From positions 1,116,001 to 1,180,000 of the forward strand of contig NZ_BSDE01000001.1 of assembly GCF_030268085.1 (NCBI RefSeq): a DNA stretch of 64,000 nt, read 5' to 3'. The position numbers were made by a program, and so were the translations under genes. The notes under the pieces are model-generated. The model was not told the DNA's origin. It saw only the letters and a list, made by a program, of their open reading frames with translations, and ran no database searches. Position 1 is the first letter of the stretch, and each line of letters starts with the position of its first letter. Positions 16,887-26,252 of the stretch are shown here, piece by piece. Origin of the DNA: Geothrix limicola (lineage in GTDB: Bacteria > Acidobacteriota > Holophagae > Holophagales > Holophagaceae).

Positions 16887-17876
16887 ATGCTGACCCGTCA
16901 CCTCGGAACCCAGGGCCTCACCGTATCGGCCATCGGCCTCGGCTGCATGGGCATGTCCGAGTTCTATGGACACCGGGACGACGCGGAATCCACGGCCACC
17001 CTCCTCCACGCGGTGGACCGGGGCGTCACGTTCTTCGATACCGCCGACGCCTACGGCCCCCATGCCAACGAAGTGCTGGTGGGCAAGGTCCTGGCGGAAG
17101 TGCGCCAGCGCGTGGTGATCGCCACCAAGTTCGGCATCGTCCGCGATCCGAACGATCCGACCCTGCGGAGAATCTGCGGGCGCCCCGACTACGTCCGGAG
17201 TTCCTGCGACGCGAGCCTGAAGCGCCTGGGAGTCGAGACCATCGACCTCTATTACCTGCACCGCGTGGATCCCCAGGTGCCCATCGAGGAGACCGTGGGC
17301 GCCATGGCGGACCTGGTGAAGGCCGGCAAGGTGCGGTTCCTGGGCCTTTCCGAAGTGGGTCCCTCCACCCTTCGCCGGGCCTTCGCCGTGCATCCCATCA
17401 GCGCCGTGCAGTCCGAGTACTCGCTGTGGACCCGGGATCCCGAGGAGGGCCTCCTCCAGGCCTGCCGCGAGCTCGGCGTGGGGCTCGTGCCCTACAGCCC
17501 CCTGGGCCGCGGCTTCCTCACGGGCCAGATCCGGAGCTTCGAGGATTTCGAACCCGACGATTACCGCCGCAACTCGCCCCGATTCCAGGGTGAGAACTTC
17601 CAGAAGAACCTGGATCTCGTGGCCAAACTGCAGGACATGGCCGCCGCGCGCGGCTGCACACCTTCCCAGCTGGCCCTCGCCTGGGTGCTGGCCCAGGGGG
17701 GCGACGTGGTGCCCATCCCCGGCACCAAGCGCCGGGACCGCCTGGACGAGAACCTCGGCGCCCTCGATCACGTGCTGTGCCCCGGCGAACTCGACGAGCT
17801 GGGCGGCCTCTTCCCGCCCGGAGCCGCCGCCGGCACCCGCTATCCTGCCGCCATGATGGCCCTGGTGAACCGCTAG
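16887..17876 (+). CDS. aldo/keto reductase
   Basis: Cytoplasmic NADPH-dependent carbonyl reductase of 329 residues with the (beta/alpha)8 fold. The catalytic tetrad is visible: D51 and Y56 in [15 protein letters not shown]81 in VVIATKFG, and the His of YYLHRVD (about 122). The opening [13 protein letters not shown] places it with the large AKR group often induced by electrophile or oxidative stress. ATG has AAGGAGA upstream. It is separated from the upstream redox genes by a palindromic repeat, and is followed 21 bases later by the ferredoxin-MBL gene. Confidence 0.92.
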   Translation: MLTRHLGTQGLTVSAIGLGCMGMSEFYGHRDDAESTATLLHAVDRGVTFFDTADAYGPHANEVLVGKVLAEVRQRVVIATKFGIVRDPNDPTLRRICGRPDYVRSSCDASLKRLGVETIDLYYLHRVDPQVPIEETVGAMADLVKAGKVRFLGLSEVGPSTLRRAFAVHPISAVQSEYSLWTRDPEEGLLQACRELGVGLVPYSPLGRGFLTGQIRSFEDFEPDDYRRNSPRFQGENFQKNLDLVAKLQDMAAARGCTPSQLALAWVLAQGGDVVPIPGTKRRDRLDENLGALDHVLCPGELDELGGLFPPGAAAGTRYPAAMMALVNR

Positions 17877-17897
17877 GCTGCCGAGCCAGGAGGGACC

Positions 17898-18758
17898 GTG
17901 GCGCGTCGAACGGAGGCCTATCCCAACAATGCTCCCGGCCCCTTCTTCGTGGACCGGACCTGCATCGACTGCGGCACCTGCTACCAGTTCGCGCCTGACA
18001 CCTTCGCCGACGGGGGCGCCCACGCCTACGTCCACACCCAGCCCATGGACGAGGCCAGGGGCCTGCGCGCCGCCATGGCCCTGGTGGCCTGCCCCGTCGG
18101 CTCCATCGGCTCCGATGAGAAGGGACACCTCCAGGCCGCAGCCCGGGCCTTCCCCCATCCGCTGACCGAGGACGTCTATTTCAGCGGCTACACCAGCGAG
18201 AAGAGCTACGGGGCCTGGAGCTATTTCATCCGCCGCCCCCGGGGCAACGTGCTGATGGATTCCCCACGGGCGGCGGAACCGCTCATGAAGAACCTGGAGG
18301 CCCTGGGCGGCGTGTCCATGCTGGTGCTCAGCCACCAGGACGACGTGGCCGATCACGCGGCCTTTCGCCAGCGCTTCGGCTGCGAGCGCGTCATGCACCG
18401 GGGGGACGGCCTCACGGGCCTCGAACGCCTGGTGGACGGCGACGAACCCATCGCGCTAGATGAGGACCTGCTGCTGATCCCCACCCCCGGGCACACGGCG
18501 GGGAGTGTCTGTCTGTTGTACCGGGACTGCCTCTTCACGGGGGATCACCTGTGGTGGAACCCGGAGAAGCGGCGCCTTTCCGCCTCCCGCACCTACAACT
18601 GGCATTCCTGGGAGCAGCAGCTGGCCAGCCTGGAGAAACTGCTGGCCTACGACTTCAGCCGGGTGCTGCCCGGCCACGGATATCTTCACAAAGCGCAAAG
18701 CCCCGAGGCCATGAGAGCCGATTTGGAGCGGGCCATCCGGGCGCTCCGGGCCTCTTGA
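17898..18758 (+). CDS. ferredoxin-metallo-beta-lactamase fusion protein
   Basis: A 286-residue two-domain protein. Residues 1-75 form a ferredoxin-like domain with C22, C25, C28 and C65 (CIDCGTC, ACPVGSI), enough for one iron-sulfur cluster. Residues about 90-280 form an MBL fold with LSHQDDVADH, PTPGHTAGS, FTGDHLWW and LPGHGYLH. The first metal motif is spaced unlike the canonical HxHxDH. A GTG start at 17898 follows a strong AGGAGG. It may couple hydrolysis or sulfur chemistry to electron transfer, but no substrate can be read from the sequence. It shares the redox context of its neighbours. Confidence 0.85.
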   Translation: MARRTEAYPNNAPGPFFVDRTCIDCGTCYQFAPDTFADGGAHAYVHTQPMDEARGLRAAMALVACPVGSIGSDEKGHLQAAARAFPHPLTEDVYFSGYTSEKSYGAWSYFIRRPRGNVLMDSPRAAEPLMKNLEALGGVSMLVLSHQDDVADHAAFRQRFGCERVMHRGDGLTGLERLVDGDEPIALDEDLLLIPTPGHTAGSVCLLYRDCLFTGDHLWWNPEKRRLSASRTYNWHSWEQQLASLEKLLAYDFSRVLPGHGYLHKAQSPEAMRADLERAIRALRAS

Positions 18759-18809
18759 TCGCCGTCTCGTCCGGTCCGTGGGAAACTAGGGCGTTCAGTT
18801 GGAGCTCCC

Positions 18810-20477
<1,668 letters not shown>

Positions 20478-20529
20478 GTCTGTCTTTCCGACAGAACCGT
20501 CGATAGCATGGGCCATCCCCCGAGGTCCC

Positions 20530-20973
20530 ATGAGTGAGCCCGCGCCTGCCTCGACCGTTCCTCAGCCTCCATCCACCCTCGTGCTGCGCCTGCTCAGCGC
20601 GCTGACGGTCTGCCTGTCGCTGGGCGACCTGGTCTGGTTCGCCGTCACCTTCCCGAGCTATTTCCGCTGGTTCAGCCAGGGCTGGACGAGTCCCGCCATT
20701 CCGCTCTTCCTTCTCTGGGCCTTCCTCGGCCTGCCCTCGCTGGCCTGTGCCCTCATCACCGTGCGTCTCGCGCGGGCCGCGGGTCGCCTGGGGCGCGCCA
20801 CAAAGCTCGCCTTCCACCTGGTGCTGCTCGTCTGCACCCTGGTGCCCCTGCTCTCTTCCTTCGCAGCCTGGACGGCGGGCGCGGGGAGGTTCCCTTGGTG
20901 GATCTGGATGAGCACCCTCGCCGTCGCTTCCGTGGTCTGGTACATCGCGCTGCGCTTCCGCGCGCGTCCCTGA
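20530..20973 (+). CDS. small multi-pass membrane protein
   Basis: A 147-residue protein with four predicted membrane helices (about 15-38, 50-75, 90-112, 120-140). A polar N-terminus rich in Pro and Ala precedes them and an Arg-rich C-terminus follows. I do not recognise a family. The ATG follows GAGG, and TAGCAT upstream could be a -10 box. It stands alone between urocanase and the YchJ-like gene; a 9-bp hairpin follows its stop. Confidence 0.6.
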   Translation: MSEPAPASTVPQPPSTLVLRLLSALTVCLSLGDLVWFAVTFPSYFRWFSQGWTSPAIPLFLLWAFLGLPSLACALITVRLARAAGRLGRATKLAFHLVLLVCTLVPLLSSFAAWTAGAGRFPWWIWMSTLAVASVVWYIALRFRARP

Positions 20974-20982
20974 GCCACATCA

Positions 20983-21003
20983 CAGGATCGCCGTGCGATC
21001 CTG
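20983..21003 (+). terminator. hairpin after the membrane-protein gene
   Basis: Perfect 9-bp stem CAGGATCGC (20983-20991) and GCGATCCTG (20995-21003) with a 3-base loop, ten bases after the stop codon. No T-run follows, so it may be a weak or factor-assisted terminator. Confidence 0.4.
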
Positions 21004-21028
21004 ATGGCCCTGTTGTTCCGAGGTTTTC

Positions 21029-21427
21029 ATGTCCCGCCTGTGCCCCTGCACCTCCAAGAAGCCCTACGACCGCTGCTGCGGTCCCTTCCACACCGGGGCC
21101 GCCGCACCCGAGACTGCCGAGCAGTTGATGCGTTCGCGCTTTTCCGCCTACGCCATGGCCAAGGTGGACTACCTGATCGCCACGCGGCCCGAAGCCAAGC
21201 GCGGCGAGGAGAACCGCGACGAACTGCTGCAGTACTGCAAATCCGTCAGCTGCGTGGGACTCAAGATCGTCGGCAAGGAAAAGGGTGGGAAGACCGATGA
21301 CACCGGCATCGTCACCTTCCATGCAAGTCTCCAGGCCAATGGGCGGCGCAGCCTGCACATCGAAACCAGCAACTTTGCCCGCGAAAACGGCAAATGGGTC
21401 TATGTGGATGGCGTGGTGAAAGCCTAG
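21029..21427 (+). CDS. YchJ-family (UPF0225) protein with SEC-C motif
   Basis: A 132-residue protein. The N-terminal LCPCTSKKPYDRCCGPFH is a zinc-binding SEC-C motif of the CxC...CC kind, followed by the YchJ-type NTF2-like domain (EQLMRSRFSAYAMAKVDYLI, then FHASLQANGRRSLHIETSNF). The biochemical role of YchJ proteins is not established. The ATG is 55 bases after the preceding gene. An AT-rich region follows. Confidence 0.85.
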   Translation: MSRLCPCTSKKPYDRCCGPFHTGAAAPETAEQLMRSRFSAYAMAKVDYLIATRPEAKRGEENRDELLQYCKSVSCVGLKIVGKEKGGKTDDTGIVTFHASLQANGRRSLHIETSNFARENGKWVYVDGVVKA

Positions 21428-21561
21428 GCTTTCCGGGCACTAGGCAATTATTTGTGTCATCGAATGAAGCAAATTTTGCGTTTTTGCCTGATTTTTCACA
21501 TTTGCCTCAGAAAATTTTGTTAACCTCGATCCGATTCGATAAGAGTCTTTTGAGGTCAAGT
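21428..21561 (+). promoter_or_regulatory. AT-rich upstream region of the hybrid kinase gene
   Basis: This gap is far richer in A and T than the surrounding sequence, with runs such as GTTTTTGCCTGATTTTTC. It is most likely the promoter and leader of the kinase gene. I cannot assign a convincing -35/-10 pair. GAGG lies six bases before the ATG at 21562. Confidence 0.35.
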
Positions 21562-22764
21562 ATGAATGAAGGGCCCATCTTCTATCGCCGTGCGGACCAC
21601 GGGGCCCGGGTCCTGGTGGTGGATGATGACGCGCTCGCTCGCCGCAGCCTTCGGGCCATGCTGGAACGGGGGTATTACCAGGTGGAAGCCGCCGAGAGCG
21701 GCGAAAAGGCCCTGGAGCTACTCGACACCTACAAGCCGGAACTGGTGCTCCTCGATATCCAGATGCCGGAGATGGATGGACTGGAGGTCTGTCGGCGCAT
21801 CCGCGAGCGTCCCAATGGAGAACTTCTGCCCATCATCTTCCTGACCGGGGATGAACGCCCCGACATCCACGCCCAGGCCCTGCGCGCCAAAGGCGATGAT
21901 TTCCTGCGCAAGCCCGTCCTGTCCCCCGAACTGATCGTGCGCATCCGCAGCCTCATGCGGCTCAAGCGCCTCCAGGCGGAGATCCAGGCCGAGCGCGACA
22001 ACCTGCTCGACCTGCAGAAGCAGCGGGAACAGCTCTTCGAATTCATCGTCCATGACCTGAAAAACCCCCTTTCAGCCATCCAGGTGGGCCTGGAACTGCT
22101 GGACGACAAGACCGGCCAGGATTCCAGCTCGCGCAACCAGGTGCGCCGCCTCCGCGACACGGCCCACACCATGGGGCGGATGATCCAGAACATCCTTGAC
22201 ATCGGCCGCGCCGAACAGGTGGGACTCGATCTCCACAAGACCCGCATCTCGCTGAACACGTGGATTCCCGCTCTGCTCAAGGAGATGGAATCGCAGGCCC
22301 AGTCCCGCCATCACTCGCTGAGCTGGGACTGCGCGGCGGATCTGGAGGTGGAGGCCGATCAGGAGTTCCTCCGCCGTCTCCTGCTGAACCTCCTCGACAA
22401 CGCGCTGAAGTATTCGCCTTCGGGCAGCAGCACGCGCATCGAAGCCAGACCCACGGAAAACGGTGTGCGCGTGGAGGTGCGAGACCAGGGTCACGGCATC
22501 CCCGAGCACATGCGCGACCAGGTGTTCGGGAAATTCATCCGCGTGCAGGGCGGCGCCGCCGATGACGCCCATTTCGGTTCGGGCCTCGGGCTCGCCTTCT
22601 GCCAGTTGGTGGCCGAGGCTCACGAAGGCCGGATCTGGGTGGAGGAGAATCCCCCCCGCGGAAGCGCCTTCGTGCTCGAAATGCCCACGCGGACATGCAG
22701 CTCGCATCCCGAGGAAACCGGCGTGGACGGTCAGGATTCCGACGGGGCTGCCCAGGAAGCCTGA
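21562..22764 (+). CDS. hybrid receiver-histidine kinase
   Basis: A 400-residue soluble signalling protein with receiver first and kinase second. The receiver (about 13-130) has VVDDDA and the acceptor Asp in LVLLDIQMPEMDG. A coiled linker leads to the H-box FEFIVHDLKNPLSAI. The ATPase domain has the N-box LLNLLDNALKYSPSG, the G1 box VRDQGHGIP and the G2 box GSGLGLAFC. There are no membrane segments, so the signal is cytoplasmic or arrives through phosphorylation of the receiver. No DNA-binding partner is adjacent. Start chosen by GAGG and the AT-rich leader upstream. Confidence 0.92.
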   Translation: MNEGPIFYRRADHGARVLVVDDDALARRSLRAMLERGYYQVEAAESGEKALELLDTYKPELVLLDIQMPEMDGLEVCRRIRERPNGELLPIIFLTGDERPDIHAQALRAKGDDFLRKPVLSPELIVRIRSLMRLKRLQAEIQAERDNLLDLQKQREQLFEFIVHDLKNPLSAIQVGLELLDDKTGQDSSSRNQVRRLRDTAHTMGRMIQNILDIGRAEQVGLDLHKTRISLNTWIPALLKEMESQAQSRHHSLSWDCAADLEVEADQEFLRRLLLNLLDNALKYSPSGSSTRIEARPTENGVRVEVRDQGHGIPEHMRDQVFGKFIRVQGGAADDAHFGSGLGLAFCQLVAEAHEGRIWVEENPPRGSAFVLEMPTRTCSSHPEETGVDGQDSDGAAQEA

Positions 22765-22799
22765 TCCCTGCCCGCCGGTCAACGCGGACTGGAGTCCCC

Positions 22800-23738
22800 A
22801 TGAAACGCCTGATCACCCTCGGCGCCCTCGCCGGATCCCTGCTCGCCCACGACGTGATGGGATGGATTCCGCCCTATCGCCTGGAGATCAGCCGGAAGGC
22901 CCTGCGCCACAAGGCAGGCCCGGTGACGGCCGATCAGTGGCTGAGCCGCCTGGGTCTCCAGTTCTGGATCCTCAACTCCGAAGGCCGCCTGGCCTACGCC
23001 GAGCGTGGCGAGCGGATCACCGACGTCGACGTGTCCCACTTCCGCCAGTGGGCGCAGACCCGCGGCGTCATGGTGCTTCTCACGGTCTACAACCACGACG
23101 GCAAGATCTGGGACTGGCAGCGAGCCCGCACGGCCTTCACGCTGCACCGCGACACACTCGTGAAGTCCCTCGTGGATGAGATGCTGCGCCTCTGCCTGGA
23201 CGGCATCGATCTCGATCTGGAAGGCGAAGGCAACCTGGATGGGGACCGCGCAGCCTACGGCGCCTTCGTGGCGGCGCTCTCTGCGGCCGTGCACGCCAAG
23301 GGCAAGCTGCTCACCATCGACAGCTTCCACAGCCCCTGCTTCAACGCCCCCAACATGGCCTGGTGGGGCGACTGGAAGGGCCAGGTGGACGCCATCCATT
23401 CCATGGGCTATGGCGACCTCTACGAAGCCAACGCCTCCGATTTCACGCCGGAGGGCGGCCAGCCCTGCGCCGGCGGCGCCGCCATCTTCCGGTTCAGCTG
23501 GCAGGTGGACTGGGCCAAGAGCAAGGGCTACCGACCCGCCCAGGTGCTGCTGGGCGTACCCGGCTGGCAGTACGAATGGGGCGGTTCCGCCCTGCCCGGA
23601 CATCTCCAGGACCTGGCCAAGACGGGCGCGGGCTGCGCCGTGTGGGACATTCCCTCCATCCTCGGCGACGGCAAGGATGCGCGCTGGAGCTCCGAAGCAG
23701 CCTGGAAGGCCCTGGCGGCTTTCAAGCAGGCCGAATAA
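22800..23738 (+). CDS. GH18-type glycosidase-like protein
   Basis: A 312-residue protein with a short hydrophobic N-terminus (MKRLITLGALAGSLLAHDVM), suggesting export. The family 18 motif DGIDLDLE is complete (D134, D137, D139 and the catalytic Glu E141), and downstream GYGDLYEAN and LLGVPGWQYEWGG line the barrel. It may hydrolyse a chitin-like or peptidoglycan-like glycan, or bind a sugar without turnover. GGAG precedes the ATG. It follows the kinase gene by 35 bases. Confidence 0.75.
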   Translation: MKRLITLGALAGSLLAHDVMGWIPPYRLEISRKALRHKAGPVTADQWLSRLGLQFWILNSEGRLAYAERGERITDVDVSHFRQWAQTRGVMVLLTVYNHDGKIWDWQRARTAFTLHRDTLVKSLVDEMLRLCLDGIDLDLEGEGNLDGDRAAYGAFVAALSAAVHAKGKLLTIDSFHSPCFNAPNMAWWGDWKGQVDAIHSMGYGDLYEANASDFTPEGGQPCAGGAAIFRFSWQVDWAKSKGYRPAQVLLGVPGWQYEWGGSALPGHLQDLAKTGAGCAVWDIPSILGDGKDARWSSEAAWKALAAFKQAE

Positions 23739-23750
23739 CCGCCACGCCCC

Positions 23751-24635
23751 TCAGTGCAGGCCGGGGTTCTTCTCACCCGCGGGCACATCCACCGCGAGAT
23801 GATTCTGCTTGGGCGGCAGCGGGCAGGTCGCAAACATCGAGAAGGCGCAGGGCGGATTGATGGCCCGGTTGAAATCCAGGATCACCTTGCCGTTCTTCGG
23901 CATCTCGGCGTAGAGGAAACGCCCCGCCGGGTAGGTGCCGTGGGTGCTCGTGGTGTCCTTGAAGATGATGAACAGTTCGGGATGCTCGGGATCCTCGATC
24001 ATGGGTTCCAGCGTGACCTCGCGACCGCCCACCTTGAAGCGCAGCAGGCCCGGCGTCGTCATGGATTCGGTGGTGCCGATCACCGTGCCGATGGGCCGCG
24101 TCTGGGGCGGGTTGTAGGGGATGAAGTCGGCTTCGATGCGCCAGGCGGGATCCACCGGATAGCGCGGCACGCCGTGGAAGGCCTTGCGGGCGGGGGTTTC
24201 CGGATCCTTCAGGCGGATGCCGAAGCGGTCGCCGCGGCGGATCACGTAGAAGCGCACCCGGCCGGCCTGCAGCTGGTCCGGATGCTCGTCGGCATCGGAT
24301 TTGAGGACGGCCTCGACCGCGGGTTTTCCGTTCAAGAGGATGCCGCTGCCCGGCAGAGTTCGGAAGCGGACCGTGGTGCCTTCCAGAATGAACAGGCCCG
24401 CCTTTGCGGGCGCGACGCCTTCGGGCAGCAGCACCGTGGATCCGGGCGCGGTGCCCAGCGTGTTCTCGCCGGGATTCAGCCAGTCCCGCCCGATCAGGCT
24501 CAGCCAGCCATCTTCGGCGGCCAGCCGGGCTTCGCGGGCCGCGTGCCAGTCGTCCACGGATTTCCGATAGGCGTCCTGGGCAGGGGCGGCCAGGCAGATG
24601 AGCGACAGGATGGCGGGGGCGAAGGCGCGTTTCAT
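23751..24635 (-). CDS. DUF1684 domain secreted protein
   Basis: A 294-residue protein with a signal peptide (MKRAFAPAILSLICLAAPAQ). Recognisable DUF1684 sequence runs from about 30 to the end (AEDGWLSLIGRDWLNPGEN near the start, GRFLYAEMPKNGKVILDFNR and NPPCAFSMFATCPLPPKQN at the end). The family is widespread but uncharacterised. Two in-frame ATGs (24644 and 24635) are possible; I chose the second because the signal peptide begins there, and neither has a strong ribosome binding site. It is convergent with the GH18-like gene. Confidence 0.82.
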   Translation of the reverse strand: MKRAFAPAILSLICLAAPAQDAYRKSVDDWHAAREARLAAEDGWLSLIGRDWLNPGENTLGTAPGSTVLLPEGVAPAKAGLFILEGTTVRFRTLPGSGILLNGKPAVEAVLKSDADEHPDQLQAGRVRFYVIRRGDRFGIRLKDPETPARKAFHGVPRYPVDPAWRIEADFIPYNPPQTRPIGTVIGTTESMTTPGLLRFKVGGREVTLEPMIEDPEHPELFIIFKDTTSTHGTYPAGRFLYAEMPKNGKVILDFNRAINPPCAFSMFATCPLPPKQNHLAVDVPAGEKNPGLH

Positions 24636-24712
24636 GGGCACCATCGTACCAGCGCGACGGACCCGGCGCAGAACGATCTAGGATGGGGTCATCCCCCCAC
24701 TCCGGAGCCCCC

Positions 24713-25681
24713 ATGCGCCGCTGCTTCCTTCTCCTTCTGTCGGCCCTTTCCCTCGGCGCGGGCGAGGTGCCCCGCCGCCCCGTCCACACCTATTCCATCG
24801 TGGCTCGGGATGCGGCCACGGGAGATCTCGGCGTGGCCGTGCAAAGCCACTGGTTCTCCGTGGGCGCCTCCGTGCCCTGGGCCGAACCCGGCGTGGGCGT
24901 GGTGGCCACGCAAAGCTTCACGGATCCCAGTTACGGCGCCCTGGGCCTGGCCCTCATGAAGGCCGGCAAGTCCGCGCCAGAAGCCCTGAAGGCGTTGCTC
25001 GCGGCGGATCCCGATCGTGAGGTGCGCCAGGTGGCCATGGTGGATGCCCAGGGCCATGCCGCCGCGCACACGGGCGCGAAATGCATCCAGGCCGCGGGCC
25101 ACGAGGTGGGAGAAGCATTCACGGTGGAAGCCAACCTCATGGACAAGGCCAGCGTCTGGCCCGCCATGGCCAAGGCCTTCCGCGGCGCCAAGGGCGACCT
25201 CGCGGACCGGCTGCTGGCGGCCCTGCGCGCGGCCCAGGCCGAGGGTGGCGACATCCGCGGCCAGCAGAGCGCGGCCATCCTCATCGTGAAGGGCAGGCCG
25301 TCGGGCCAGCCCTGGAACGACCGCCTCTTCGACCTGCGGGTGGAGGACAGCCCCGATCCGCTGAAGGAGCTGGGCCGCCTCATCCAACTGCGCCGCGCCT
25401 ACCGCCTGATGGACGAGGGCGATGGTTTCGTCACTGCCGCCAAGTGGCCCGAGGCCAAGGCCGCCTACGCGGCCGCCGCCAAGCTGGCGCCCGGCATCTG
25501 GGAGATGCCCTTCTGGCAGGCCGTGGCCCTGGCTTCCAGCGGCAAGCTGAATGAGGCCTTGCCCCTCTTCAAGCAGGTCTTCGCCGCCGAACCCTTCTGG
25601 AAACGCCTCGTCCCGCGCCTCGCCGACGTGGACCAGCTGCCCAAGGACCCGGCTTTGCTGAAAGCCATCGAAGCCCAGTAA
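24713..25681 (+). CDS. DUF1028 protein with C-terminal TPR-like tail
   Basis: A 322-residue protein with a signal peptide (MRRCFLLLLSALSLGAG). The DUF1028 domain, related to Ntn hydrolases, spans about 22-225 (HTYSIVARDAATGDLGVAVQ, SVPWAEPGVGVVATQSF, QQSAAILIVKGRPSGQPW). After it come two or more TPR-like helices (about 235-315: AKWPEAKAAYAAAAKLAPG, LNEALPLFKQVFAAEPFW). CGGAG precedes the ATG. It is divergent from the DUF1684 gene and convergent with lspA. Substrate unknown. Confidence 0.85.
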   Translation: MRRCFLLLLSALSLGAGEVPRRPVHTYSIVARDAATGDLGVAVQSHWFSVGASVPWAEPGVGVVATQSFTDPSYGALGLALMKAGKSAPEALKALLAADPDREVRQVAMVDAQGHAAAHTGAKCIQAAGHEVGEAFTVEANLMDKASVWPAMAKAFRGAKGDLADRLLAALRAAQAEGGDIRGQQSAAILIVKGRPSGQPWNDRLFDLRVEDSPDPLKELGRLIQLRRAYRLMDEGDGFVTAAKWPEAKAAYAAAAKLAPGIWEMPFWQAVALASSGKLNEALPLFKQVFAAEPFWKRLVPRLADVDQLPKDPALLKAIEAQ

Positions 25682-25693
25682 TGCAAAAACCAA

Positions 25694-25753
25694 CCACGGA
25701 TGAACGCAGATGAAAGCGCGGTTCCATCCGTGTTTATCTGTGTTTATCCGTGG
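25694..25753. repeat. inverted repeat between convergent genes
   Basis: CCACGGATGAACGCAGAT (25694-25711) pairs with ATCTGTGTTTATCCGTGG (25736-25753); 16 of 18 positions are Watson-Crick and the other two can wobble. It lies between the convergent stops of the DUF1028 gene and lspA and could stop transcription in both directions. Similar intergenic words are common in several bacterial phyla. Confidence 0.7.
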
Positions 25754-25760
25754 CTGACGC

Positions 25761-26252
25761 TCAGTTCTCCTTGGTCTTGGGCTCGGCCCGCGCCACCAGG
25801 AGCATCCGCAGGCCGTAGAGGATGGCGCCCACCAGGATGAAGCTGTCCGCCAGGTTGAAGGTCCAGTAGTGCCAGCTTCCGAACACGAAATCCAGGAAGT
25901 CCACCACGGCGCCGCGCAGGATGCGGTCGATGCCATTGCCGAGGGCGCCGCCGAGGATGAGGCCCATGGCCACGCGCTCCCAGGTCGACGTGTCCCGGGC
26001 CAGGAAGAGGCGGCCGAAGTAGACCAGGGCCGCCACGCCCGCCAAGGCGAATACGATGAAGCGCACCGTCGGCGGCATCCAGGTGAGGCTGCCGAAAATG
26101 GCGCCCCGGTTGAATCCCAGCGTGAGGTAGAAGAAGCCCTTGATGACCGTCAGGGATTCGCTTTCGCCGAGGTTTTTCAAGATCCAGGCCTTGGAGCCCA
26201 GGTCCGCCACCAGGGCGCCGATGGGAAGCAGCAGCCAGAGCAGGCGGCGCAC
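25761..26252 (-). CDS. lspA: lipoprotein signal peptidase (signal peptidase II)
   Basis: Inner-membrane aspartyl protease of 163 residues that removes the signal peptide of prolipoproteins after lipidation. Four membrane helices and the two catalytic Asp motifs, GNGIDRI and FNLADSFI, are present. The start is GTG at 26252, overlapping the ileS stop TAG by one base, so it is translated after ileS. The ileS-lspA order is widespread in bacteria. Lipoproteins that need it occur in this window (for example 33428 and 36769). Confidence 0.95.
   Translation of the reverse strand: MRRLLWLLLPIGALVADLGSKAWILKNLGESESLTVIKGFFYLTLGFNRGAIFGSLTWMPPTVRFIVFALAGVAALVYFGRLFLARDTSTWERVAMGLILGGALGNGIDRILRGAVVDFLDFVFGSWHYWTFNLADSFILVGAILYGLRMLLVARAEPKTKEN

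Noticed and set aside
16857-18398. Long minus-strand frame opposite the aldo/keto reductase and ferredoxin-MBL genes
   Set aside because: Both plus-strand genes have catalytic motifs and good ribosome binding sites; the antisense product has none.
24689-25936. Minus-strand frame whose product contains RINTDKHG-like peptide
   Set aside because: The peptide is simply a translation of the CCACGGAT-type intergenic repeat, and the rest is antisense to the DUF1028 gene.
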